Below are positions 1 to 8,270 of a DNA stretch of 64,000 bases, piece by piece. The stretch is from Streptomyces sp. CBMA152. GTDB lineage: Bacteria; Actinomycetota; Actinomycetes; Streptomycetales; Streptomycetaceae. The notes under the pieces were generated by a model. The model was not told the DNA's origin and did not search any database. It saw only the letters and a list, made by a program, of their open reading frames with translations. The stretch covers positions 310,001 through 374,000 of the forward strand of contig NZ_MECJ01000015.1 in assembly GCF_014596475.1 (NCBI RefSeq), in the 5' to 3' direction. The position numbers and the translations under genes are program-made. Every line of letters starts with the position of its first letter. Within the stretch, counting starts at the first letter, position 1.

Positions 1-2
1 GC

Positions 3-974
3 CGGGCCATGTGGGCGGTCGACCTGGTGCGGGGCGCGCTGGTGGCGGCCTTCGCGGTGGCCGTCGCGCTCGGGCACGCCTCGATAGCACTGCTCATCGC
101 GCTCGCCTTCGCACTCACCTCGCTGCAGACGCTCTTCGACAACGCGGCCACCGCCCTGCTGCCCGCGCTCGTGCCGCAGCCCGCGCTCGGCCGGGCCAAC
201 GCCCGCCTGATGACCGGCCAGCAGATAGCCGGCGGCTTCCTCGCCGCCCCGCTGGTGCCGCTGCTGCTCGCGGCGGGCGCCGGTGTGCCGTACGCGGCGG
301 ACGCGGCCAGCTATGTGCTCGCGGCGGCCCTGGTGGCCTCGCTGCGGGCGGCGGCTCCCGACCGGCCCGCCCGCGCACCCGGCTCCACCCTGCGCGGCGA
401 GATAGCCGAGGGGCTGCGCACCCTGTGGGCCGACCGGGCCCTGCGCGCCCTCTGCGTCGCCACCACCCTCTGCAACATCGGCATGGGCGCGCTCATCGCC
501 ACCCTCGTCCTGCACATCACCGGCTGGCTGCACTCAGGACACGGCGGCTACGCGGCGGCGATCACGGCGTACGGGGCGGGCAGCGTGGTGGGCGGCCTGC
601 TCACCCAGCGCCTCGCGAGGCGCCTTGGCCGGATGCGGAGCGTGCTGCTGGCCGGCGCGGTCCAGACGGGGTGCCTGGCGGCCATGGGGTCGGTGCGCGA
701 ACTGTGGGTATCGATCGCCGCCATGGCGGTGTTCGGTCTGATGGGAATGGTGTGGAACGTCAACCAGGTGACGCTGATGCAGGAGCGCAGTCCCGAGGCG
801 ATGCTGGGACGGACCAGCGCGGCGTTCCGCACGCTCGCCGTCGCGGGGGCGCCGCTGGGTGCCGTCATGGGCGGCACGGCGGCCTCCTCCTGGGGGCTCA
901 ACACACCGGCCCTGCTGGCGTCCGGCTTGTTCCTGGCCGCGGTGGGCGCTCTGATTCCTGCCCTTACGTCCTGA
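3..974 (+). CDS. MFS transporter, 5' end cut off by the window
   Basis: The visible 323 residues are rich in hydrophobic segments separated by short basic loops, such as QRLARRLGRMRSV, as expected for the later membrane segments of a major facilitator superfamily exporter. The reading frame runs open to the left edge, so the true start and the first helices are missing. The substrate cannot be read from this part. It ends 57 bases before pgi and reads the same way, but pgi has its own ribosome site, so co-transcription is possible but not shown. Confidence 0.8.
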   Translation, partial: RAMWAVDLVRGALVAAFAVAVALGHASIALLIALAFALTSLQTLFDNAATALLPALVPQPALGRANARLMTGQQIAGGFLAAPLVPLLLAAGAGVPYAADAASYVLAAALVASLRAAAPDRPARAPGSTLRGEIAEGLRTLWADRALRALCVATTLCNIGMGALIATLVLHITGWLHSGHGGYAAAITAYGAGSVVGGLLTQRLARRLGRMRSVLLAGAVQTGCLAAMGSVRELWVSIAAMAVFGLMGMVWNVNQVTLMQERSPEAMLGRTSAAFRTLAVAGAPLGAVMGGTAASSWGLNTPALLASGLFLAAVGALIPALTS

Positions 975-1031
975 TCAATTAGGTTGGTCGAGCAGCGGGG
1001 CAGGCACGCGAGTACTGAGAGAAGTGGGCTG

Positions 1032-2693
1032 ATGTCCGAGAAGAACAACGAAGGCCGCAGCAGGCTCAACCAGACGCCCGAGTGGACCGCACTGGGCAAG
1101 CACCGCGAGCAGTTGGGCGACACCCATCTGCGCGAACTGTTCGCCGCCGACCCCCAGCGGGGCACCGGGTACACCCTGCGGGTCGGCGACCTGTATCTCG
1201 ACTACTCCAAGCACCTCGTCACCGACGAGACCCTGGCGCTGCTGCGCGAGCTGGCCGCGGCGGCGGACGTGGCCGGGCTGCGGGACGCCATGTTCCGCGG
1301 CGAGAAGATCAACACCACCGAGGACCGCGCGGTGCTGCACACCGCGCTGCGCGCCCCGCGCGAGGCGGTCGTCGAGGTCGACGGCGAGAACGTGGTGCCG
1401 GGTGTGCACGCGGTCCTGGACAAGATGGCGGGCTTCGCCGACCGCGTCCGCTCCGGCGAGTGGACCGGCCACACCGGCAAGCGCATCAAGAACGTCGTCA
1501 ACATCGGTATCGGCGGCTCCGACCTGGGCCCCGCGATGGCGTACGAGGCGCTGCGCTCGTTCACCGACCGGGGGCTGACGGTCCGTTTCGTCTCCAACGT
1601 CGACGGCGCCGACCTCCACGAGGCCGTCCGCGACCTGGACCCGGCCGAGACGCTGTTCATCATCGCGTCCAAGACCTTCACCACCATCGAGACCATCACC
1701 AACGCCACCTCGGCGCGGAGCTGGCTGCTCGGCGGGCTGAGCGCCGGTCAGGAGGCCGTCGCCAAGCACTTCGTGGCCCTGTCGACCAACTCCGAGAAGG
1801 TCGCGGACTTCGGTATCGACACGGCCAACATGTTCGAGTTCTGGGACTGGGTCGGCGGGCGCTACTCCTACGACTCGGCGATCGGCCTGTCGCTGATGAT
1901 CGCCATCGGCCCGGACCGGTTCCGCGAGATGCTGGACGGCTTCCACCTGGTCGACGAGCACTTCCGCACGGCGCCCGCCGAGGAGAACGTGCCGCTGCTG
2001 CTGGGTCTGCTCGGCGTCTGGTACGGCAACTTCTGGGACGCCCAGTCGCACGCGGTCCTGCCCTACAGCCACTACCTGTCGAAGTTCACCGCCTACCTCC
2101 AGCAGCTCGACATGGAGTCCAACGGCAAGTCCGTGGACCGCGACGGCAACGCGGTGGACTGGCAGACCGGCCCGGTCGTCTGGGGCACCCCGGGCACCAA
2201 CGGGCAGCACGCGTACTACCAGTTGATCCACCAGGGCACCAAGCTCATCCCCGCCGACTTCATCGGCTTCGCCGAGCCGGTCGCCGAGCTGGAGCAGGGC
2301 CTCGTCGCCCAGCACGACCTGCTGATGGCCAACTTCTTCGCCCAGACGCAGGCGCTGGCCTTCGGCAAGACGCCGGACGAGGTGCGGGCCGAGGGCGTGT
2401 CCGAGGAGCTGGTGCCGCACAAGACGTTCCGGGGCAACCACCCGACGACCACGATCCTGGCGAAGGCGCTGACCCCGTCCGTCCTCGGCCAGCTGATCGC
2501 GCTGTACGAGCACAAGGTGTTCGTGCAGGGCGCCATCTGGAACATCGACTCGTTCGACCAGTGGGGTGTGGAGCTCGGCAAGGTGCTGGCCAAGCGCGTC
2601 GAGCCCGCCCTGACCGAGGGCGCGGACGTGCCGGGCCTCGACGCGTCCAGCAAGGCTCTGGTCGCCAAGTACCGCTCGCTGCGCGGCCGTTGA
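1032..2693 (+). CDS. pgi: glucose-6-phosphate isomerase
   Basis: The 553-aa product interconverts glucose 6-phosphate and fructose 6-phosphate in the cytoplasm. Both family signatures are present: GGRYSYDSAIGLSL near residue 280 and GTPGTNGQHAYYQLIHQGT near residue 390. The central sugar-binding region INIGIGGSDLGP is intact. The ATG at 1032 is chosen because a GAGAGAAG ribosome site lies just upstream; a TTG 16 codons earlier has none. It sits across one gene from the pentose-phosphate operon, so glycolysis and the oxidative branch are encoded close together. Length is normal for the family. Confidence 0.97.
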   Translation: MSEKNNEGRSRLNQTPEWTALGKHREQLGDTHLRELFAADPQRGTGYTLRVGDLYLDYSKHLVTDETLALLRELAAAADVAGLRDAMFRGEKINTTEDRAVLHTALRAPREAVVEVDGENVVPGVHAVLDKMAGFADRVRSGEWTGHTGKRIKNVVNIGIGGSDLGPAMAYEALRSFTDRGLTVRFVSNVDGADLHEAVRDLDPAETLFIIASKTFTTIETITNATSARSWLLGGLSAGQEAVAKHFVALSTNSEKVADFGIDTANMFEFWDWVGGRYSYDSAIGLSLMIAIGPDRFREMLDGFHLVDEHFRTAPAEENVPLLLGLLGVWYGNFWDAQSHAVLPYSHYLSKFTAYLQQLDMESNGKSVDRDGNAVDWQTGPVVWGTPGTNGQHAYYQLIHQGTKLIPADFIGFAEPVAELEQGLVAQHDLLMANFFAQTQALAFGKTPDEVRAEGVSEELVPHKTFRGNHPTTTILAKALTPSVLGQLIALYEHKVFVQGAIWNIDSFDQWGVELGKVLAKRVEPALTEGADVPGLDASSKALVAKYRSLRGR

Positions 2694-2814
2694 TGCGATG
2701 ACGGGGAGCGGGTGGCCCGCGCCGCCCGCTCCCCCGCGCGGTGGGGCCCCGCCATAGTTGGCCGAAAGGCACCCCCGCTATGTCCGTGTTGTGCACGGTA
2801 TGGATCATTGTCGT

Positions 2815-3660
2815 ATGACTTCCACCAGCCGTCGTACGGTCCTCACCGCACTGGCCACCGCCGCCGTCAGTGGCCCGTTGCTGAGCGGGGTCGGCGCGAC
2901 TGCCGCCCATGCCACCGGGGCCAAGGACCTCTACTCCTCGAACACCGACCTCTACACCCGGCTCGCCGGGAAGGAGGGAACGGATTTCGCCAGACGGTAC
3001 AAGCGGCACGAGCAGCTCGACAGCGACCAGAAGACGGCCTTTCCGTACGGCCGCACCGCGATCCTCGCGCTGCACGGCGGCGGCATCGAGGGCGGCACCT
3101 CCGAGCTCTGCCTGGGCATCGCCGGATACGACCCGGCGACGCTCGCGGCCAAGGGCGGCCCGGCGTACGACTACTGGATGTTCGAGGCCATCCGCAGCTC
3201 CGACAACAGCGAGCTGCACGTCACCTCGAAGAACTGCGACGACAAGATCGCCCTGTCCATCGCCGCCGCGAACCTCAACGTGGTGAGCCTGCACGGCTGC
3301 ACCTCCGCCCAGGCCGGGGCGCCCGCCTCGCGCCCCGAGGCGATCGTGGTCGGCGGTCTCAACACCACCTTCAAGACGTATCTGCACGACGCGCTGCGCG
3401 CCGCCGGGTTCCAGACCATCGACGGCTCGACCAAGCCGGACCTGGCGGGTACCGACCAGGCCAACATCTGCAACCGGACCCTGCTCGCCAAGGGCGTCCA
3501 GCTGGAGCTCACGACCGAGCTGCGCAAGCTGATGTTCACCGTGAACACCATCAAGGGCCGCGCCACCAGCACCACCGCCGTCTACGACGACTTCGTGGCC
3601 GCCGTCCGCAGCGCCATCGCCCGCCTGGAGGCTTCGGGCGGCGAGCAGAACATCCTCTGA
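2815..3660 (+). CDS. secreted poly-gamma-glutamate hydrolase-like protein (Tat signal)
   Basis: The 281-aa protein begins with a twin-arginine signal (SRRTVLTALATAAVSG) ending in AHA, so it is probably exported folded. The mature part carries HGGGIEGGTSEL, a HGC motif and a VGGL motif, which fit the poly-gamma-glutamate hydrolase family (PF05908). Members of that family in Bacillus phages are zinc enzymes cutting capsule polymer; here it is a host exoprotein, so the substrate is inferred only. An ATG five codons upstream is an alternative start. A perfect hairpin follows the stop. Confidence 0.8.
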   Translation: MTSTSRRTVLTALATAAVSGPLLSGVGATAAHATGAKDLYSSNTDLYTRLAGKEGTDFARRYKRHEQLDSDQKTAFPYGRTAILALHGGGIEGGTSELCLGIAGYDPATLAAKGGPAYDYWMFEAIRSSDNSELHVTSKNCDDKIALSIAAANLNVVSLHGCTSAQAGAPASRPEAIVVGGLNTTFKTYLHDALRAAGFQTIDGSTKPDLAGTDQANICNRTLLAKGVQLELTTELRKLMFTVNTIKGRATSTTAVYDDFVAAVRSAIARLEASGGEQNIL

Positions 3661-3670
3661 CGCGCGCCAC

Positions 3671-3719
3671 AACGCACAGCGGGCCCGGTCCACCAACAGG
3701 TGGACCGGGCCCGTGCGTT
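3671..3719. terminator. bidirectional terminator hairpin
   Basis: A 14-bp perfect stem (GGGCCCGGTCCACC and its complement, loop AACA) is extended by a second 7-bp stem (AACGCAC with GTGCGTT) across a 3-base bulge. It lies between the convergent poly-gamma-glutamate hydrolase-like gene and pgl, so it can stop transcription from both sides. Confidence 0.85.
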
Positions 3720-3736
3720 CAGCGGTGACGCCGGTG

Positions 3737-4519
3737 TCAGGGCGACGCCGGCGGGTACAGCGCGCGCGGCAGCCGGGAGGCCGCCGCCGAGTCGAGCAGC
3801 CACAGGGTGCGGCCACGTCCGTACGCGCCCGCCGCCGGGGCCTGGATCTCGCCCGCGCCCGACAGGGCGATGGCCGCGGCCTGCGCCTTGTCCTCGCCCG
3901 CCGCGAGCAGCCACACCTCGCGGGCCGCGCGGATCGCCGGCAGCGTCATCGAGATCCGCACCGGCGGCGGCTTGGGCGCGCCGTGCACCCCGACCACCGT
4001 CCGCTCGGTCTCGCGCACCGCGGGCAACTCCGGGAAGAGCGACGCCACATGGGTGTCCGGGCCGACGCCCAGCATGAGCACGTCGAACGTCGGCACCTCC
4101 CCGTGGTCCTCGGGACCGGCCGCGGCGGCCAGCTCCTCGGCGTAGGCGGCGGCCGCCGCTTCCACGTCGTTGCCGTACGCGCCGTTCGACGCGGGCATCG
4201 CGTGCACCCGCTTCGGGTCGACCGGCACCGCGTCCAGCAGGGCCGCGCGGGCCTGCGTGACATTGCGCTCCGGATCGCCCTCGGGCAGGAACCGCTCGTC
4301 GCCCCACCACAGATCGAGCCGCGACCAGTCGATCGCGTCCCGGGCCGGGGAGGAGGCGAGCGCCGCGAGCAGCCCGTTGCCGTTGCGGCCGCCGGTGAGG
4401 ACCACCGACGCCGAGCCGCGGGCGGCCTGGGCGTCCACGATCTTCGTGATCAGCCGGGCCGCCGCGGCCTGCGCCATCAGCTCCTTGTCGCGATGGACGA
4501 CGAGCTGAGGGGTACTCAC
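3737..4519 (-). CDS. pgl: 6-phosphogluconolactonase
   Basis: The 260-aa product hydrolyses 6-phosphogluconolactone to 6-phosphogluconate, the second step of the oxidative pentose-phosphate pathway. Family signatures include VVLTGGRNGNGLL near residue 42, DLWWGDERFLPEGDPERN near residue 70 and VLMLGVGPDTHVASLFP near residue 150. The GTG start at 4519 overlaps the opcA stop in a GTGA, so translation is coupled. It is the last gene of the tkt-tal-zwf-opcA-pgl operon. Confidence 0.95.
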   Translation of the reverse strand: MSTPQLVVHRDKELMAQAAAARLITKIVDAQAARGSASVVLTGGRNGNGLLAALASSPARDAIDWSRLDLWWGDERFLPEGDPERNVTQARAALLDAVPVDPKRVHAMPASNGAYGNDVEAAAAAYAEELAAAAGPEDHGEVPTFDVLMLGVGPDTHVASLFPELPAVRETERTVVGVHGAPKPPPVRISMTLPAIRAAREVWLLAAGEDKAQAAAIALSGAGEIQAPAAGAYGRGRTLWLLDSAAASRLPRALYPPASP

Positions 4520-5583
4520 TTCGCTGCCGCCTTCTTGGCCGGAGCCTTCTTCGCGGCGGGCTTGGCGTCGGCGGCCGCACCCGCATCCGCAGCCGACGAG
4601 CCGGAGGACGACGACGCGTCGGCGGTCGCCGAAGCACCCGCCCCGTCCGCCGCCGGACCCGACGACAGCCGCGCCACGCCGAACTTCAGCGCGGACGCGT
4701 ACGTGTCGTCCGGGTCCAGGCGCCGCAGCTCCTCGGCGATGAGCTCGGCCGTCTCGCGCCGCTTCAGCGCCACCGCGCGGTCCGGCTGGCCCTGCATCGA
4801 GAGCGTGGCCAGCGAGCCGTCGGCGCGGTCGAGGACGATCGGGCCGCAGTCCGTCTCCATGCGTACGGCGGTCAGGCCCGGGCCCGACGACATCGAACGC
4901 TGCACCGGCACGTCGAGCCGGTCCGCGAGCCACATGGCGAGCAGCTCGCAGCTCGGGTTGAACTCCTCGCCCTCCACCTCGACCGAGGTCACCTTGCACG
5001 TCACCTGGTCCAGGGCCGCGGCCAGCATCGAACGCCAGGGCGTGATGCGGGTCCAGGCCAGGTCGGTGTCGCCCGGGGTATAGGTCTCGGCGCGGGCGGT
5101 CAGCTCATGGATGGGCTGCTCGGCCGCGTAGGTGTCGGTGACCCGGCGCTGGGCGAGGGTGCCCAGCGGGTCGTTGGCGGGGTCGATCGGCGCGCTGACC
5201 GGCCACCACAGGACGACGGGCGCGTCGGGCAGCAGCAGCGGCAGCACCACCGACTGGGCGTGGTCGACGACCTCGCCGTACAGCCGCAGGACGACGGTCT
5301 CGCCGGTGCCCGCGTCCGCGCCGACCCGCACCTCGGCGTCCAGGCGCGACTGGGTGCGGTCGCGGGGCGAGCGCGAGACGCGCTTGATGACGACGAGCTT
5401 GCGCGAGGGGTGCTCGCGCGAGGCGTCGCTCGCCGCGCGCAGCGCGTCGTAGGCGTTCTCCTCGTCGGTGACGATGACCAGGGTGAGCACCATGCCCACG
5501 GCCGGCGTGCCGATGGCACGGCGGCCCTGGACCAGTGCCTTGTTGATCTTGCTGGCCGTGGTGTCCGTAAGGTCGATCTTCAT
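4516..5583 (-). CDS. opcA: glucose-6-phosphate dehydrogenase assembly protein OpcA
   Basis: The 355-aa protein matches OpcA, the actinobacterial and cyanobacterial partner needed for full Zwf activity. It starts MKIDLTDTTASKINKAL and has the conserved core PVVLWWPVSAP followed by an ITPWRSMLAAALDQV stretch. The last 50 residues are a low-complexity Ala/Ser/Lys tail ending in KKAPAKKAAAK, common in Streptomyces OpcA. Its start overlaps the zwf stop (ATGA) and its stop overlaps the pgl start (GTGA), so the three are translationally coupled. Confidence 0.94.
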   Translation of the reverse strand: MKIDLTDTTASKINKALVQGRRAIGTPAVGMVLTLVIVTDEENAYDALRAASDASREHPSRKLVVIKRVSRSPRDRTQSRLDAEVRVGADAGTGETVVLRLYGEVVDHAQSVVLPLLLPDAPVVLWWPVSAPIDPANDPLGTLAQRRVTDTYAAEQPIHELTARAETYTPGDTDLAWTRITPWRSMLAAALDQVTCKVTSVEVEGEEFNPSCELLAMWLADRLDVPVQRSMSSGPGLTAVRMETDCGPIVLDRADGSLATLSMQGQPDRAVALKRRETAELIAEELRRLDPDDTYASALKFGVARLSSGPAADGAGASATADASSSSGSSAADAGAAADAKPAAKKAPAKKAAAK

Positions 5584-7112
5584 GGCCGGCGCCAGCTCCG
5601 TCCGTCTCGTGCGAGCATTTCGTCCGCCTCGACCGGGCCCCAGGTCCCCGACGGGTACTGCGCGGGCTTGCCGTGGGCGTCCCAGTACTGCTCGATCGGG
5701 TCGAGGATCTGCCAGGACAGCTCGACCTCCTCCACCCTCGGGAAGAGGTTGGAGTCGCCGAGCAGGACGTCGAGGATGAGCCGCTCGTACGCCTCGGGGC
5801 TGGACTCGGTGAAGGACTCGCCGTAGGCGAAGTCCATCGAGACGTCCCGGACCTCCATCGAGGTGCCGGGCACCTTGGAGCCGAAGCGGACGGTCACGCC
5901 CTCGTCCGGCTGGACCCGGATGACCAGCGCGTTCTGGCCCAGCTCCTCCGTCGCCGTGTGGTCGAAGGGGGAGTGCGGGGCGCGCTGGAAGACCACCGCG
6001 ATCTCGGTGACGCGACGGCCCAGACGCTTGCCGGTGCGCAGGTAGAACGGGACGCCCGCCCAGCGGCGGTTGTCGATCTCCAGCTTCACGGCGGCGTAGG
6101 TGTCGGTCTTCGACTTGGGGTCGATGCCGTCTTCCTGGAGGTAGCCGACGGCCTTCTCGCCGCCCTGCCACCCGGCCGCGTACTGGCCGCGGACCGTGTT
6201 GGCGCCCAGGTCCTTGGGCAGCCGTACCGCGCCCAGGACCTTGGTCTTCTCGGCCGCCAGCGCGTCCGCGCCGAAGGAGGAGGGCTCCTCCATCGCGGTC
6301 AGCGCGAGCAGCTGGAGGAGGTGGTTCTGGATGACGTCACGGGCGGCGCCGATGCCGTCGTAGTAGCCGGCGCGGCCGCCGATGCCGATGTCCTCGGCCA
6401 TGGTGATCTGGACGTGGTCGACGTACGACCGGTTCCAGAGCGGCTCGAACATGGTGTTGGCGAAGCGGAGCGCCAGGATGTTCTGGACGGTCTCCTTGCC
6501 GAGGTAGTGGTCGATCCGGAAGACCTCGTCCGGCGGGAAGACCTCGTGGACGACCTGGTTGAGCTCCTTGGCGGAGACCAGGTCGTGGCCGAAGGGCTTC
6601 TCGATGACCGCGCGGCGCCAGGCGCCGTTCTTCTGGTCGGCGAGCCCGTGCTTCTTGAGCTGCTGGACGACCTGCGGGAAGAACTTCGGCGGCACCGAGA
6701 GGTAGAAGGCGAAGTTGCCGCCGGTGCCCTGTGCCTTGTCGAGCTCGGCGATCGTCGACTTCAGCTGCTCGAAGGCGTTGTCGTCGTCGAAGTCGCCCTG
6801 GACGAAGCGCATGCCCTGGATGAGCTGCTGCCAGACCTCCTCACGGAAGGGCGTGCGCGCGTGCGCCTTGACGGCGTCGTGCACCTCCTGCGCGAAGTCC
6901 TCGTCCTGCCACTCGCGGCGGGCGAAACCGATCAGGGAAAAGCCCGGCGGAAGCAGACCACGGTTGGCGAGGTCGTACACGGCGGGCATCAACTTTTTAC
7001 GGGACAAATCGCCTGTGACGCCAAAGATCACCAGGCCCGACGGCCCCGCGATGCGCGGGAGCCGTCGGTCGGCGGCGTCACGAAGCGGATTCGCTGCGCG
7101 AATCGCAGTCAA
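5580..7112 (-). CDS. zwf: glucose-6-phosphate 1-dehydrogenase
   Basis: The 510-aa enzyme oxidises glucose 6-phosphate to 6-phosphogluconolactone with NADP+. Visible are the dinucleotide-binding GVTGDLSRKKLMP near residue 30 and the active-site motif RIDHYLGKETV near residue 200. The start is taken as the TTG at 7112 because a GGAGG sits 9 bases upstream, inside the end of tal, and the product then begins LTAIRAANPLRD. Upstream in-frame codons run antisense to no signal and look non-coding. It overlaps opcA by 4 bases. Confidence 0.95.
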   Translation of the reverse strand: MTAIRAANPLRDAADRRLPRIAGPSGLVIFGVTGDLSRKKLMPAVYDLANRGLLPPGFSLIGFARREWQDEDFAQEVHDAVKAHARTPFREEVWQQLIQGMRFVQGDFDDDNAFEQLKSTIAELDKAQGTGGNFAFYLSVPPKFFPQVVQQLKKHGLADQKNGAWRRAVIEKPFGHDLVSAKELNQVVHEVFPPDEVFRIDHYLGKETVQNILALRFANTMFEPLWNRSYVDHVQITMAEDIGIGGRAGYYDGIGAARDVIQNHLLQLLALTAMEEPSSFGADALAAEKTKVLGAVRLPKDLGANTVRGQYAAGWQGGEKAVGYLQEDGIDPKSKTDTYAAVKLEIDNRRWAGVPFYLRTGKRLGRRVTEIAVVFQRAPHSPFDHTATEELGQNALVIRVQPDEGVTVRFGSKVPGTSMEVRDVSMDFAYGESFTESSPEAYERLILDVLLGDSNLFPRVEEVELSWQILDPIEQYWDAHGKPAQYPSGTWGPVEADEMLARDGRSWRRP

Positions 7113-7116
7113 GGTC

Positions 7117-8235
7117 CTATGCCTCCGAAGGTGCCAGGCGCTGGAGCTCCGCCTCGGTCGACTTGAGCAGGTCGTTCCAGGACGCCTCGAACTTGTCGAC
7201 GCCCTCGTCCTCAAGGAGCTGCACGACCTCGTCGTACGAGATCCCCAGCTTCTCGACCGCGTCGAGCTCGGCGCGGGCCTGCTCGTAGGTGCCGGCGATC
7301 GTGTTGCCGGTGATCTCGCCGTGGTGGGCGGCCGCCTCCAGGGTGGCCTCCGGCATGGTGTTGACCGTGTTGGGCGCCACCAGGTCGTCGACGTACAGGG
7401 TGTCCTTGTACGCCGGGTCCTTCACGCCGGTCGAGGCCCACAGCGGGCGCTGCTTGTTGGCGTGCGCCTTGTCGAGCGCGGTCCAGCGGTCGCAGGAGAA
7501 GACCTCCTCGTACGCCTGGTACGCGAGACGGGCGTTGGCGAGACCCGCCTTGCCGCGGGCGGCCTTGGCCTCGTCGGTGCCCAGCGCGTCGATCCGCTTG
7601 TCGATCTCGGTGTCCACGCGGGACACGAAGAAGGACGCCACGGAGTGGATCTTCGAGAGGTCCAGGCCGCGCTCCTTGGCCTTCTCCAGACCGGCCAGGT
7701 AGGCGTCCATGACCTCGCGGTAGCGCTCAAGGGAGAAGATCAGCGTGACGTTGACGCTGATGCCCTTGCCGATGACCTCGGTGATCGCGGGCAGGCCCGC
7801 CTTGGTCGCCGGGATCTTGATGAGCGTGTTCGGCCGGTCCACCAGCCAGGCCAGCTGCTTGGCCTCGGCGACGGTGGCCGCGGTGTTGTGCGCCAGGCGC
7901 GGGTCCACCTCGATGGAGACCCGGCCGTCCTGGCCCTCGGTGGCGTCGAAGACCGGGCGCAGGATGTCGGCGGCGTCCCTCACGTCCGCCGTCGTGATCA
8001 TGCGGATGGCCTCGTCCACGGTGACCTTGCGGGTGGCGAGGTCGGCGAGCTGCTGCTCGTAGCCGTCACCCGAGGAGATCGCCTTCTGGAAGATCGACGG
8101 GTTGGTCGTGACGCCCACCACGTGCTGCTGGTCGATCAGTTCGGCGAGGTTGCCGGACGTGATCCGCTTGCGCGACAGGTCGTCGAGCCAGATCGCCACG
8201 CCCTCGTCGGAGAGGCGCTTGAGTGCGTCTGTCAT
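7117..8235 (-). CDS. tal: transaldolase
   Basis: The 372-aa product transfers dihydroxyacetone units between sedoheptulose 7-phosphate and glyceraldehyde 3-phosphate. The length and the motifs VVGVTTNPSIFQKAI near residue 40 and NTLIKIPATKAG, which holds the Schiff-base lysine, fit the larger bacterial transaldolase subfamily of actinobacteria. A GGAG lies 11 bases before the ATG at 8235. It stands between tkt and zwf in the leftward operon; the zwf ribosome site lies in its last codons. Confidence 0.96.
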   Translation of the reverse strand: MTDALKRLSDEGVAIWLDDLSRKRITSGNLAELIDQQHVVGVTTNPSIFQKAISSGDGYEQQLADLATRKVTVDEAIRMITTADVRDAADILRPVFDATEGQDGRVSIEVDPRLAHNTAATVAEAKQLAWLVDRPNTLIKIPATKAGLPAITEVIGKGISVNVTLIFSLERYREVMDAYLAGLEKAKERGLDLSKIHSVASFFVSRVDTEIDKRIDALGTDEAKAARGKAGLANARLAYQAYEEVFSCDRWTALDKAHANKQRPLWASTGVKDPAYKDTLYVDDLVAPNTVNTMPEATLEAAAHHGEITGNTIAGTYEQARAELDAVEKLGISYDEVVQLLEDEGVDKFEASWNDLLKSTEAELQRLAPSEA

Positions 8236-8270
8236 GAGAATTGCATCTCCTACTAGTTCGTATACCGGCG

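Noticed and set aside
975..2513. A 512-codon minus-strand frame opposite pgi
   Set aside because: Composition is Arg/Gly/Val/Leu-rich with no motif; pgi is certain on the other strand.
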